This document shows positions 18,237 through 27,772 of a DNA stretch of 64,000 bases, piece after piece. The notes below the pieces were generated by a model. It did no database searches. It was not told the origin of the DNA and saw nothing but the letters and a program-made list of their open reading frames with translations. How positions within the stretch are numbered: position 1 is the first letter of the stretch; each line of letters begins with the position of its first letter. The stretch is taken from contig NZ_FUHN01000008.1 in assembly GCF_900155555.1 (NCBI RefSeq), positions 504,117 to 568,116 of the forward strand, in the 5' to 3' direction. The stretch comes from Mobilibacterium timonense (GTDB taxonomy: Bacteria > Bacillota > Clostridia > Peptostreptococcales > Anaerovoracaceae). Made by a program: the position numbers and the translations under genes.

Positions 18237-19394
18237 ATGGGAGTTGAAGACATACGTCAGACCTGGGTGGAGATCGATCTGGACGCCCTGGCCTGCAACA
18301 TTGAGAATATCAAGGAAAAGGTGGGCCCGGATCACGACATTATCGGTGTGGTCAAGGCCGACGCCTACGGCCACGGAGCCGTGCAGGTGGCGAAGGTGCT
18401 GAAAAAGCATGGAGTACAGAATTTTGCCGTCGCCACCGTGAAGGAGGCTCTCGAGCTCAGGAACGCCGGCATCAACGACCGCATCCTGATCCTCGGCATC
18501 ACGCCGAAGTCATGCTACGACATCATCGTCAGCGAAGGCTTCGTTCCGGTGATCGGGAGCTACAACGAGGCGCTGGCACTTTCCCAGGCAGCCACTGCCA
18601 TGGACAAGAGCGCCAGTTGCATGATCGCACTTGACACAGGCATGGGCCGCATCGGATACGTTATCAGAGAAGAGGAAGACATCGACGCAGCGGAGGACGA
18701 GATCGACGAGATCTTCAGCCTGGACAAGCTCATCGTGGGCGGGATAATTTCCCACTTTTCCAAGGCCGACGAGGAGGACAGCAGCTACACGGACAGGCAG
18801 CTGGACATCTTCAACAGGTTCTACGAAAAGCTCAGCGCCGACGGCTACTCCCTTCCCTTTATGACCATCGCCAACAGCGCGGCTATCATGGAGTATCCGA
18901 AGGCATATTTTGACGGGGTCCGCCCGGGCATCATCCTCTACGGCTGCTACCCTTCCCGCGAGGTGGACAGGAGCCTGCTGGACCTGAAGCCGGTCATGTC
19001 GGTGAAGGCTAATATCGTTTACGTAAAAAAGCTTCCTGAAGGCTCTGCCGTGAGCTATGGCGGCCGGTTCGTTGCCGACCGGGAGATGAGAGTTGCCACC
19101 GTCGGGATCGGCTACGCAGACGGGTACCCCCGCTGCATTTCCGGAAAAGCCGAGATGCTCGTCAACGGTCACCGCGTTCCTGTTCTGGGGAACATATGCA
19201 TGGACCAGTGCATGATAGACGTCACAGACCTGCCAGAGGTCTGCAAGGGCACGCAGGTAACCATCATGGGGAGATCCGGGGACGAGATCATAACCGCCGA
19301 CGACCTGGCGGAGATCGCCGGGACCATCAACTACGAGATCCTCTGCGACTTTGGCATGAGGCTGGACAAGAAGTACATACAGGCGGGCGAGTAG
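18237..19394 (+). CDS. alr: Alanine racemase
   Basis: PLP enzyme that interconverts L- and D-alanine for peptidoglycan. 385 residues. The PLP lysine sits in VVKADAYGHG near the N terminus and the second catalytic base (Tyr) in TVGIGYADGYPR of the C-terminal barrel; GMGRIGY and the MDQCMID segment also match. ATG 18237 after AGAGGAAGAGG is chosen; an in-frame upstream extension from 18147 has no family match. A strong terminator follows. Confidence 0.95.
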   Translation: MGVEDIRQTWVEIDLDALACNIENIKEKVGPDHDIIGVVKADAYGHGAVQVAKVLKKHGVQNFAVATVKEALELRNAGINDRILILGITPKSCYDIIVSEGFVPVIGSYNEALALSQAATAMDKSASCMIALDTGMGRIGYVIREEEDIDAAEDEIDEIFSLDKLIVGGIISHFSKADEEDSSYTDRQLDIFNRFYEKLSADGYSLPFMTIANSAAIMEYPKAYFDGVRPGIILYGCYPSREVDRSLLDLKPVMSVKANIVYVKKLPEGSAVSYGGRFVADREMRVATVGIGYADGYPRCISGKAEMLVNGHRVPVLGNICMDQCMIDVTDLPEVCKGTQVTIMGRSGDEIITADDLAEIAGTINYEILCDFGMRLDKKYIQAGE

Positions 19395-19484
19395 GCAAGG
19401 GCATGCACCCTGAGGCCTGGATGAGCGAACAGGCTGCCGACGATATAATGAAAAAGAGGCTTATAGGACAAAAACGTGCTATTG

Positions 19485-19527
19485 AACTGCTTTGATCATT
19501 GAAATCTCAATGATCAAAGCAGTTTTA
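19485..19527 (+). terminator. Strong terminator after alr
   Basis: Perfect 17-bp stem: 19485-19501 pairs with 19508-19524 around AAATCT; TTTTA follows. Symmetric enough to work in both directions. Confidence 0.85.
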
Positions 19528-20030
19528 TCTTTATCTCACCGTAGGCCGATCAGAAAAACATGAGTTTCCTACGACGGGATAACGTTTGCATAACAGCCCT
19601 GATCACCACGGAGTACCACGGGGATCCGGAAAATCCATTTTTCGTCGTAAAAGCATGCAGAAATATCTTGTACGTTACCACGATTTTTTTGATATTTAAA
19701 ATCTAGTGGTACCCCATAGTAGTTTTAATGAATCTCGGGGTAAAACTGGGAAACGCAACTCAGCACTGCTCGCCGCTGACTTAGACGGTATTTTCTTTCC
19801 CCACTTCCTATTCAAATGAAGAAAAAATTTTTTCCTTGGCCCTCGGGATGTACATATCGTCAATTGTTTAACGTGATGAACACAAAAAACGGCACTGTTT
19901 TGTGCTGAAGCACTATTATTCCGAGCAGACAGGCGATGTATCTGTTTGAATACACAAATTAGTGCGCAATTTTCTATACAATAGGAAATACAGGATTTGT
20001 ACAAGCTAACAAAAACAGAAAATATTATTG
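19528..20030. other. 500-base gene-free, AT-richer stretch
   Basis: No supported gene on either strand. It holds a 14-base palindrome GAAAAAATTTTTTC at 19821-19834 and a weak GTGCT-GAA-GCAC stem near 19900. Base composition is visibly lower in GC than the flanking genes; it may be decayed DNA. Confidence 0.4.
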
Positions 20031-20059
20031 TTGACATTACCAAATGGTTTTCGTATACT
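20031..20059 (+). promoter_or_regulatory. Promoter of the Na+-dependent transporter
   Basis: TTGACA (20031-20036), 17 bases, TATACT (20054-20059): close to the ideal housekeeping promoter. The leader to the start codon is about 120 bases. Confidence 0.75.
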
Positions 20060-20188
20060 CTTGTTATCGCTTTTTCGAGACGGGCACATGTTCGGGACTG
20101 ACGGATGCCCCTGTCCAGTATGGGTTTTGGAGGAAACAGAAAGAGCGGGAAACAGAAAGAACAGATCATAGTTTTGGAGGTTACTGTA

Positions 20189-21568
20189 ATGAGTGATTCT
20201 GGCAAGTCTGCCAAGAGAAGTTCCTTTTCCGGCAGCATCGGTTACGTAATGGCCGCAGCGGGCTCTGCTGTAGGCCTGGGAAACATCTGGCGATTTCCCT
20301 ATCTGGCGGCTAAGTACGGCGGAGGCGCGTTCCTCCTCGTCTACATTATTCTCGTAGTCACCTTCGGCTACACGTTGATGCTTTCCGAGACGGCCCTTGG
20401 ACGCAAGGCCAGGAAAAGTGCAGTGGGCACTTTCAAGGCTTACGGTGGAGACAACGGTGCCTCCAGGCTCGGAGGATGGATCAACGCCATCGTTCCGATG
20501 ATTATCGCACCTTACTATTGCGTTATCGGCGGCTGGGTATTCAAGTACCTGTACGCCTATATCGTGGGAGACGTTAAAGAAGCCGCCGGGGATTCCTACT
20601 TCGGCAACTTCATCACATCTACCAGCGGATCGATGTTCTGGTTCATCGTGTTTGCCGCGTTCACCATGGTGGTCATCTTCATGGGTGTTGAGAGCGGCAT
20701 CGAGAAGGTATCCAAATTCATGATGCCGGTACTTGTAGTTCTGGCCTTCGTGATCGCTATATACTCCATGACGAGACCGGACGCAGCCGAGGGCGTGAAG
20801 TACTTCCTGATCCCTAACTTCCACCACTTCTCCTGGATGACAGTAGTGGCGGCTCTGGGCCAGATGTTCTACTCGCTGTCACTGGCGATGGGCATTCTCT
20901 ACACATACGGCTCCTACATGAAGGACGACGTCAACATCGAGCACGCAGGCAACCAGGTGCAGATCTTCGACTCACTGGTAGCCATCCTGGCGGGACTCAT
21001 GATCATCCCTGCAGTTTTCGCCTACTCCGGTGGCACTGCAAAGAACCTGAGCGCAGGTCCTTCCCTGATGTTCATCACGCTGCCGAAGGTGTTCGCAGAC
21101 ATGGGCGGATCCAGGATCGTTGGTGCGGCATTCTTCGTGCTGGTGCTTTTCGCAGCCCTCACCAGCTCCATTTCGCTGGCCGAGACATGCACATCCACAT
21201 TCCAGGACGAGCTGAAGATCAGCAGAAACAAGGCTGCATGGCTCACAGTAGTCGTGATATTCGTTCTGGGAAGCCTGAGCTCTCTGGGCTACAGCGCACT
21301 GAGCAACGTGACTATCATCGGGATGCAGATGCTCGACTTCTTCGACTTCGCATCCAACTCCGTGCTCATGCCGATCGCGGCATTTGCAACATGCCTGCTT
21401 GTAGTGAGAAAGGTCGGACTGGACAAGTTCTCCGACATCGTGAAGGAGACATCTCCATTCAGAAGAGAGAAGATGTACAGAGTATTTGTAAAGTACATCG
21501 CCCCGGTATTCCTCATGGTTATCCTCCTGTCCTCGATCCTGTCAGCATTCGGCATCTTCTCACTGTAG
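20189..21568 (+). CDS. Sodium-dependent transporter, neurotransmitter:sodium symporter (SNF) family
   Basis: 459-residue membrane protein of the LeuT/MhsT fold that uses a Na+ gradient to import amino acids. The first helix carries the diagnostic GSAVGLGNIWRFPYL with the unwound substrate/Na+ site, followed by NGGGAF-like KYGGGAF; AALTSSISLAE marks helix 8 with Na+ site residues. About eleven membrane helices, as in other bacterial members. ATG 20189 follows GGAGG by eight bases; the in-frame extension upstream to 20105 is not conserved-looking. The substrate is not predictable; tryptophan or branched/aromatic amino acids are common in this family. Confidence 0.9.
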   Translation: MSDSGKSAKRSSFSGSIGYVMAAAGSAVGLGNIWRFPYLAAKYGGGAFLLVYIILVVTFGYTLMLSETALGRKARKSAVGTFKAYGGDNGASRLGGWINAIVPMIIAPYYCVIGGWVFKYLYAYIVGDVKEAAGDSYFGNFITSTSGSMFWFIVFAAFTMVVIFMGVESGIEKVSKFMMPVLVVLAFVIAIYSMTRPDAAEGVKYFLIPNFHHFSWMTVVAALGQMFYSLSLAMGILYTYGSYMKDDVNIEHAGNQVQIFDSLVAILAGLMIIPAVFAYSGGTAKNLSAGPSLMFITLPKVFADMGGSRIVGAAFFVLVLFAALTSSISLAETCTSTFQDELKISRNKAAWLTVVVIFVLGSLSSLGYSALSNVTIIGMQMLDFFDFASNSVLMPIAAFATCLLVVRKVGLDKFSDIVKETSPFRREKMYRVFVKYIAPVFLMVILLSSILSAFGIFSL

Positions 21569-21623
21569 AAGCGCGGGATATCTGAAAATACTGTGAACCA
21601 ATGTGAAAATACCCCCGGGCCAT

Positions 21624-21694
21624 TTGCCCGCCGGGGACAATACGGGTATAATCAACCGGAAAAGCAAAAGAGCGGGAATCGGCCCGCTCTTTTC
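21624..21694 (+). promoter_or_regulatory. Promoter followed at once by a terminator-type hairpin
   Basis: TTGCCC (21624-21629), 17 bases, TATAAT (21647-21652), then at about +9 a perfect 11-bp stem AAAAGAGCGGG/CCCGCTCTTTT with loop AATCGG (21668-21694). The hairpin could simply end the transporter transcript, or terminate initiation from this promoter and so attenuate the PAP2-ung transcript starting 130 bases later. Confidence 0.5.
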
Positions 21695-21820
21695 TGGTTG
21701 TGCGCGGAAAGTGCGCAGACCGCAGAGATGAACGACCTCGCAGGCCTCCGGGCACCGGGAAAAAGCTTTTTCCGGAAGAGCGCAGGATGGCGGCAGGAGA
21801 GAAAAGGAGTGATCTGAGGA

Positions 21821-22378
21821 ATGCTGGAAACTATCAACTACTGGGACGGTGAGCTGCTCATCAGATTTCAGGAGCTGGCCATCCGCCCGGAACTGACGCC
21901 AGTGATGAAATTTCTTTCATATATTGGGAACCACGGGATGATCTGGATCGCGATCATCGCGGTGCTGCTGTGTTTCAAGAAGACCAGACACGCCGGGGTG
22001 CTGGCAGCCATAACGCTCCTCATATCCTTTTGTCTGAACAATCTGTTTCTGAAGGAGATCGTAGACCGGACGCGCCCCTACGAGGCGCTGGATCAGGTGC
22101 GGCTCCTCATCGGAAAACAGCCGGATCCGTCGTTCCCGTCGGGTCACACGGCGAGTTCTTTTGCAGTAGCCACAAGCCTGGCGCTCTCCCTTCAGAGGCG
22201 CTGGGTGGGAGTCCTGCTGATACTGCTGGCCGCCGGGATAGCCGTGTCCAGGATGTATGTCGGCGTGCACTACCCTCTTGACGTGTTGTGCGGCATGGTG
22301 GATGCTATACTCATCGCCTACATCGTAAACTACATCGACCGTGAGCATCAGGAAGAGCTCAGGCCGTCGAAGCACTAG
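21821..22378 (+). CDS. PAP2-family phosphatase, probable undecaprenyl-diphosphatase
   Basis: 185-residue membrane phosphatase. The three PAP2 motifs are present: KEIVDRTRP, PSGHTASSF and SRMYVGVHYPLD, with the catalytic His residues in motifs 2 and 3, and about five to six membrane helices. This size and arrangement fit BcrC-like enzymes that recycle undecaprenyl pyrophosphate in cell-wall synthesis; a lipid phosphatase of other specificity is possible. Ten bases separate it from ung. Confidence 0.85.
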   Translation: MLETINYWDGELLIRFQELAIRPELTPVMKFLSYIGNHGMIWIAIIAVLLCFKKTRHAGVLAAITLLISFCLNNLFLKEIVDRTRPYEALDQVRLLIGKQPDPSFPSGHTASSFAVATSLALSLQRRWVGVLLILLAAGIAVSRMYVGVHYPLDVLCGMVDAILIAYIVNYIDREHQEELRPSKH

Positions 22379-22387
22379 GAGCAGAAA

Positions 22388-23074
22388 ATGGTACACATAG
22401 GAAATCAATGGGACGAGCTGCTGGCGCCGGAGTTCGGCAAGGAATACTATCAGAACCTGAGGCGCTTTCTGTATTATGAATACAAGGAGCACCAGGTGTA
22501 TCCGGATATGTATGATATTTTCAACGCGCTGAAATATACCGATTATGAGGACGTGAAGGTGGTGATCCTCGGCCAGGATCCGTACCACGAGCCGGGACAG
22601 GCGCACGGGCTGGCGTTTTCGGTGAAGCCGGGGGTGCAGCAGCCGCCGTCGCTGGAAAATATTTTCAAGGAGCTGGAGTCGGATCTGGGTATCCCGAGGC
22701 CTCCGAAGGATCAGGGATGTCTCGTGCCCTGGGCGGAGTCCGGCGTGCTCCTGCTGAATACCGCTCTCACCGTCCGGGCCCACCAGGCCAACTCCCACCA
22801 GGGCAAGGGCTGGGAGCAGCTGACCGACAGGATCATCGAGCTGCTGGACCAGCGGGAAAAGCCGATGGTGTTCATCCTGTGGGGCGGTAACGCCCGGCGC
22901 AAGAAGGAGCTCATCAGGAGCGGACGGCACCTCATCCTCGAGGGACCGCACCCTTCCCCGCTCTCCGCGTACAGAGGCTTTTTCGGGGGAAAATACTTTT
23001 CCAGGGCAAACGACTTCCTCGAAGCCACCGGCCAGGAGCCCGTGGACTGGCGCCTTGAAAAAGCCCGTTCATGA
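22388..23074 (+). CDS. ung: Uracil-DNA glycosylase
   Basis: Family 1 UDG that removes uracil from DNA. 228 residues. The water-activating loop [16 protein letters not shown], the uracil-binding [16 protein letters not shown] and the leucine-loop [13 protein letters not shown] are intact. ATG 22388 follows AGGAGCAGAAA. Probably co-transcribed with the PAP2 phosphatase gene. Confidence 0.96.
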   Translation: MVHIGNQWDELLAPEFGKEYYQNLRRFLYYEYKEHQVYPDMYDIFNALKYTDYEDVKVVILGQDPYHEPGQAHGLAFSVKPGVQQPPSLENIFKELESDLGIPRPPKDQGCLVPWAESGVLLLNTALTVRAHQANSHQGKGWEQLTDRIIELLDQREKPMVFILWGGNARRKKELIRSGRHLILEGPHPSPLSAYRGFFGGKYFSRANDFLEATGQEPVDWRLEKARS

Positions 23075-23190
23075 GAAAACCACAATCCTGTCATTAACTG
23101 AAACTTGTTAAATGTTACAATACTCCCGCGGCAACACTGGAATTTTCATATCTCGTGCCGCGTGATATCAATCAGAGGAGATGTAGATCT

Positions 23191-23715
23191 ATGAAGAAGA
23201 AACTCAAACGTTCAAAGCTTTCGGTCACATTCTATGTGATCGCCTGCATTCTGCTGGTATATGCTGTGTACTCGATGTTCAGCACGGTTTCTTACCTGAA
23301 CACCTATTTCACGACATACGGAACATCCATCGGCGCTAACCTTGGAGACGCTATACCTTACATCATCAGCAACTCCATCGTGTACCTGGTGTACGCTGTG
23401 CTGGTGTTCATGGGCGCTGTGATCTTTGACGCAGTGAGAGCCCTGGATCCTGCCAACTGCCTGACGGAGGCCGAGATCGCCGCAAAGGAAAGGGAAAAGC
23501 AGCAGAAGGCTGCAGCGAAGGCTGCCGAGGCCAAGAAGAAGGAAGAGGAGAAGGCGAAGGCCGCTGTTGAGGCCGCTTCCAAGAAGGCTCAGGAAAAGGC
23601 CGAGAAGGGCGAGGCGCCAGTCGAGGAGGCAGATGCCGAGGCTGAGGATAAGACTGAGGACGCTGAGAAGGCCGACGACGCCGATGAGAAGAAGGACGAG
23701 GCTGACGCAGAGTAG
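23191..23715 (+). CDS. Two-helix membrane protein with long charged Ala/Lys/Glu tail
   Basis: 174 residues. Two membrane segments (VTFYVIACILLVYAVYSMF and SNSIVYLVYAVLVFMGAVIF) are followed from about residue 90 by a low-complexity tail rich in K, E, A and D that should form a long charged helix or coiled coil in the cytoplasm. AGAGGAGATG precedes ATG 23191. I do not recognise a named family; the tail resembles the ends of many clostridial membrane proteins. A promoter TTAACT (23094)-16-TACAAT (23116) lies upstream. Confidence 0.75.
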   Translation: MKKKLKRSKLSVTFYVIACILLVYAVYSMFSTVSYLNTYFTTYGTSIGANLGDAIPYIISNSIVYLVYAVLVFMGAVIFDAVRALDPANCLTEAEIAAKEREKQQKAAAKAAEAKKKEEEKAKAAVEAASKKAQEKAEKGEAPVEEADAEAEDKTEDAEKADDADEKKDEADAE

Positions 23716-23903
23716 TCCCGCCGTGGCGTAACGGTCCGGTCGGACGATCTTCGAGATTTAAATAATAATGGAAACCTGGATGAGCCGCGATAGATCCTTG
23801 AGCGAGCCAGCCCGACTGCCCGGCTGCCCGTCGGGCATGCCCGGAAAAAATAATTGTGGCAATGAATGACGAATTGTTGTATCATAGAAAAGGTTTCCAA
23901 TAC

Positions 23904-23979
23904 GGGGCGTTGGCGCAGCTGGGAGCGCGTTTGACTGGCAGTCAAGAGGTCAGGGGTTCGAACCCCCTACGCTCCACCA
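23904..23979 (+). tRNA. tRNA-Ala (anticodon GGC), prophage attachment gene
   Basis: 76-base cloverleaf with encoded CCA. Acceptor GGGGCGT/ACGCTCC contains the G3-U70 wobble that identifies alanine tRNAs; anticodon stem TTTGA/TCAAG encloses CTGGCAG, anticodon GGC. The 3' end from base 23964 is the left attachment site of the prophage, and the gene is kept intact by it. Confidence 0.95.
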
Positions 23980-24036
23980 GATGAAATGAGAAAAGCCGCT
24001 GAGATCAACAGAGATGTTGAGATCGGCGGCTTTTTT
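23964..24036. repeat. attL, left prophage attachment site
   Basis: Begins CCCCTACGCTCCACCA (the tRNA 3' end) and runs through the hairpin terminator behind the tRNA to its T6 run. Identical to 54031-54103 except for one G/A difference. The 16 tRNA bases are the likely crossover region. Confidence 0.93.
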
Positions 24037-24055
24037 AGTGCCTTTGCTAGTCTCA

Positions 24056-24124
24056 TTGACCGTCATAAACGGTCAAAAATATGCCACATTTTAGACCACT
24101 ATGCCACACTTTATGCCACACTTT
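24056..24124. promoter_or_regulatory. Integrase arm-type sites and inverted repeat
   Basis: Three direct copies of ATGCCACA(C/T)TTT at 24081, 24101 and 24113, matching copies at 53961 (plus a partial one at 53973) near the other end; probable arm-binding sites for the integrase N-terminal domain. Just outside lies the inverted repeat TTGACCGT-CATAA-ACGGTCAA (24056-24076), possibly a terminator or an extra protein site. Confidence 0.6.
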
Positions 24125-25219
24125 TTACTCTCCCATGAATGCCAGAAAGCGATTCAGTGCCTCGGCCTTGTCAGACTGATAGACGTGATTGTAAACATCT
24201 ATGGTGGTTTTTACGTCGGTGTGGCCCAGGCGGTCCTGCACTTCCGGGATGGATACCCCGGCCGAAAACAAAAGGCTGCAGTGGGTATGTCTCAGTCCGT
24301 GTGGCGAGATGTATCGAAGATCTGTGCCATCCACAGCCCGATGCATCATCCTGATCACCATCGATGGAGTTGTGAAGCTGCCTTTGGAATTTGGGAAGAC
24401 GTACTCAGATTTGCACTTTAAGCTGTGGATCAGCTGCAGAGTCTTATCGTCCAGCATGATTACCCTGTTGGATTTGTCCGTCTTGGGAGTGTCGGATATG
24501 TATGCTCCTTGCTCTCCGTGAGTGACGGTCTTCGTGATCCTGATCGTGCGCTTGCGGAAGTCGATGTCCTCCCATTTAAGGGCGATAGCCTCTCCACGTC
24601 TCAGGCCAGAATAAGCCAGGAGGCGGAAAAAGACGTACCACTGGAGAGGAAGACGCTCTTCGCACAGATGCAGGAATTGCTCAAGCTCTTCCTTAGTGTA
24701 GAAGTTCATTCCCGCTTTTGCAGATCGGCCTGACTTAGACTTCTTCGGCCGGTCTATCATCAGAGCAGGGTTCTTGTCGATGACGCCTTGCTTGAAGGCA
24801 AAGTCAAGCACCTTGGAAAAGTAATTGAAGCGTCTTCCTGCGGCTGCTGGGTCTTTCTTCACCTGAGCCGTGGTCCACTGCTGGCATTGGAGAGGTGTGA
24901 TGTCCTGGACACGCATTGAGCTGAAGGCGGGAAGGATGTGATCACGGAAGATCTGTTCAGTATGCCTCAGAGTGCTCTCCTTGACGGAGAGGCGGTAGGA
25001 CTCCAGCCACAGCTCGTAGATCTCGCAATAAGTGATGTTCTTTGCCTTCGCCGGTTCCGCCTTCGCGATGATCTCCGCAGCGGCGAGCTGAGCTTCCCTC
25101 TTTGAGTCGAAGCCGGAGCGCTGGACCCTGACAGGTTCACCAGTGACAGGATCCAGGCAGATGTATGCCCGAAACCTGTATTTGGTCTCACCACGGACCT
25201 TGTAGCTTTCAATTTTCAT
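24125..25219 (-). CDS. int: Tyrosine recombinase, phage integrase
   Basis: 364-residue site-specific recombinase responsible for integration into tRNA-Ala. N-terminal arm-DNA-binding domain (KYRFRAYICLDPVTGEP), SAM-like core-binding domain, then the catalytic domain with Arg in SGLRRGEAIAL, HGLRHTH (about 307-313) and the nucleophile Tyr in DVYNHVY (about 343). Start ATG 25219 follows AAGGAGGCAAGC. Adjacent to attL and reading toward it, the standard arrangement. Confidence 0.95.
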   Translation of the reverse strand: MKIESYKVRGETKYRFRAYICLDPVTGEPVRVQRSGFDSKREAQLAAAEIIAKAEPAKAKNITYCEIYELWLESYRLSVKESTLRHTEQIFRDHILPAFSSMRVQDITPLQCQQWTTAQVKKDPAAAGRRFNYFSKVLDFAFKQGVIDKNPALMIDRPKKSKSGRSAKAGMNFYTKEELEQFLHLCEERLPLQWYVFFRLLAYSGLRRGEAIALKWEDIDFRKRTIRITKTVTHGEQGAYISDTPKTDKSNRVIMLDDKTLQLIHSLKCKSEYVFPNSKGSFTTPSMVIRMMHRAVDGTDLRYISPHGLRHTHCSLLFSAGVSIPEVQDRLGHTDVKTTIDVYNHVYQSDKAEALNRFLAFMGE

Positions 25220-26543
25220 GCTTGCCTCCTTGAAAGGACGGCAATGCAATGATAAACTGACAAAGCAGTGGATACAATCATTGCATTACCTTGAGCCACA
25301 TCTGTTGCAGCAGGTGTGACTCTTTTTTACTTATGAAGTTGTTTCATGAATGTTTAGCTAGTGGCAAATGCCTTTTTCTTGAGCATCATCGTTTCACGAT
25401 ATTGCTCTGCGTCAGGAATGGCCTTGAACTCAACTGTCTTATCAAAGTTCTTCTTGACTACATCTTTGATTTCATCGAGTGTCACATTGAAAAATTCTCT
25501 GCGAGTATTGATCATGTTCAATTTCCTGTCATCGAAAGCTCTGTGAAGAGCAGCTTCCAATGCAGGAGCATCATCAGAGAAAATCATTGCATGGACGTCG
25601 AAATTGAATGGGACGGAAGCGTCACCCAGTTCATTTATACGATCAAGTGGCTCGAGCCTTCTGGTCATGCCGATCTTATAGACGTTTTCGCCAAAACTTC
25701 CTATGTTAGAAATGACATAAACATATCCGGCTCTCTTGTTTGCCTCACGGTAATCAATATCGCGTAGATTTGCCTCAATCTTTTCTACGTGTGCTTCAAG
25801 CTCTTCTTTCTTTTTCAGCAAATCAGGGTTTTTTGGATCCTGATCGAGCTGGAGAAGAAGAGTGCGAAGGGCGTTTTCATAATGCTTCTGTTCTTTTTTC
25901 GCGGCAGCTCTAGCCTCTTCGATTTCCTTTTGCAGCTTGGCTTCTTCACGAAGTCTTGCTCGTTCTTCCTTAAGAGCTTCCTTTTCCTCTTGTTTCTTTA
26001 AAGCGTATTCGTATGCAAGATTCAATTCATCAAGTTTCAATTCTAAATATTCAGGAACCAGACGGATTTCCATACGGGAATTCATCTTATTTAACTGATC
26101 GAAAGATTTCTCAATCTTCTTGCGTGTGTTTTCAACGGTGTTGAACTTGACGTTGTTGATCAGTACGTCGCATTCGTTATTGAAGGATCTGAGAATCTGT
26201 TTTACATTGTCGTTAACGAGGGCCTTGCCTTTAGAAAGGCTGTTATTCAAAGTGAAGTTCTCAGGGAAAATAACGGCGCGTTTTTCCTTCACCATCTGCT
26301 TTTGCTTTTGCCTTACAACAGACAATCTATCTTTGTATTGTTCTGAATTTGCAAATTTGTATACTGGCTGGTAAAGTCCGAATTCCTGAAGAGATAGCTC
26401 ATCGTTAAGATCAACCAACTCATCTTTGAGCGCTTTGATCTGCTTCTGTTTGTCGGTTACTTCCTTTGACAATTGCGCTAATTTTACTCGTTTAGCTTGA
26501 ATGGATCCTTCCAGTTCGCTCATGATCTTTTCTTTTTCCGCAT

Positions 26544-26558
26544 CCCTATTGTTTATCA
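26544..26558. repeat. Target-site duplication, left copy
   Basis: CCCTATTGTTTATCA, identical to 27773-27787 on the other side of the IS element. Confidence 0.85.
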
Positions 26559-27772
26559 TATAAATTGCAATTCCAACTTGAACACTAGCGTAAAATTAAG
26601 CACTTTGAACTTTGACAACTGAATACACTTGATCGAGAAATTCGTCGAAGAGCTCTTCTGGTGTAAAGTATCCAAGACGTTTTCGCGGCAAAGCGTTCAT
26701 CTCATCGGCAAAACTCAGTATTTGATCTGCAGAATATTTGTCGATGGACACTCCTTTCGGAATGTATCTGCGAAAGAGACGGTTGTGTCGCTCGTTCTGA
26801 CCTCTTTCCCAGGATGAGTACGGATGAGCAAAGTAGACGCCTACACCCCAATACTTTAGTTCAGAGAGCCTTTCAAATTCAGGTCCGTTATCTGCGGTGA
26901 TGGTCTTGAAGATCTCTGAAAAATGTGTGTCACCATATTCTTCTCTAAGGGTCTCCATTGCAGCCATTACCGAGTCAGAGTCTTTGCCGGGAATCTTTAT
27001 AGCCAGATAGAAATCAGTGACTTTTTCAACCAGAGTGAGAACCACTGATTCCTTGCCAGCTCGTTTGCCCACTACTGTGTCTATTTCCCAATGACCGCAC
27101 ACGATGCGCATGGATGCTTCCTCTGGACGATCATCTATGCTCTTGCCGAGGACCTTCTTGTTCTTGCGAGTATGGGCCTTCTTCGACTTGCGGGAGAGAA
27201 CTTCAGGCAAGTCGAATGGTGAGAGAGGCAGATTACCGGCCCACAGCTCACGGTATAGCGTCTTTGTGCAGACGATATACTCGCTTGGAAACAGCTTCTT
27301 ACGTCTGGCGTACCCTACACAGCAATCCAATGACCAGTGCTTTTCTCGCACCTGCTTGACCATCCAATCGATAAAAGGATTTTCTTCTTCTAGTTTGTGC
27401 GGCTTGTGACAGCGGGTCCGGTTAGTTTCATAATTTGCCTGCCCCCTTTTAGCTGAATACTCAGGGAACCTCCCACGATTGCCTTTGCGCTTTCCTGTAC
27501 CGCGGCGCAACTCATTGAGTACAGTGGATGCAGAACAGTTTACAACTTCGGCAGTTTTGCGTAGAGACATCCCCAACTTCTTGCAGGTCTTGATGCTGCA
27601 TCTGTCTTCGAATCCGAGATGCTGTCCTCTTTCTCTTTCAGGTGTGGTAGAATTGTCACGATCCATGGTGATCTCCTTTGGTGATTTTGTGTGGTGACTT
27701 AATTCTACCAAAGATAGGTCCTGTGGATCTTCTTTTATTTAGTTTTAGTGTTCAACTTCATATTACAATTAA
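26559..27772 (-). mobile_element. IS30-family insertion sequence
   Basis: About 1214 bases between two identical 15-base direct repeats. Imperfect terminal inverted repeats align over 24 bases (26564-26587 against the complement of 27746-27769; 19 matches, sharing GAACACTA). Contains one transposase gene. Inserted into the DUF4041/GIY-YIG gene; the perfect duplication suggests a fairly recent event. Confidence 0.88.
26596..27666 (-). CDS. IS30-family transposase
   Basis: 356 residues. N-terminal helix-turn-helix (GMSLRKTAEVVNCSASTVLNEL), then the DDE catalytic core: first Asp in HWEIDTVVG, second in TADNGPEF, Glu in ERGQNERHNRLFR, with the IS30-type PKG and Y(S)ADQ segments after it. Full length, no frameshift, so likely active. 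ATG 27666 follows AAAGGAGATCACC. Confidence 0.93.
   Translation of the reverse strand: MDRDNSTTPERERGQHLGFEDRCSIKTCKKLGMSLRKTAEVVNCSASTVLNELRRGTGKRKGNRGRFPEYSAKRGQANYETNRTRCHKPHKLEEENPFIDWMVKQVREKHWSLDCCVGYARRKKLFPSEYIVCTKTLYRELWAGNLPLSPFDLPEVLSRKSKKAHTRKNKKVLGKSIDDRPEEASMRIVCGHWEIDTVVGKRAGKESVVLTLVEKVTDFYLAIKIPGKDSDSVMAAMETLREEYGDTHFSEIFKTITADNGPEFERLSELKYWGVGVYFAHPYSSWERGQNERHNRLFRRYIPKGVSIDKYSADQILSFADEMNALPRKRLGYFTPEELFDEFLDQVYSVVKVQSA

Noticed and set aside
19528-20030. Possible riboswitch upstream of the Na+-dependent transporter
   Set aside because: I could not match any known aptamer blocks; the leader from the mapped promoter is only about 120 bases.
21593-21817. 74-codon frame between the transporter and PAP2 genes
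   Set aside because: Covers a promoter and a terminator hairpin and lacks a ribosome site.
24125-25219. Conjugative element instead of a prophage
   Set aside because: No relaxase, VirB4 or coupling protein; complete terminase, portal, capsid and tail genes show a phage.
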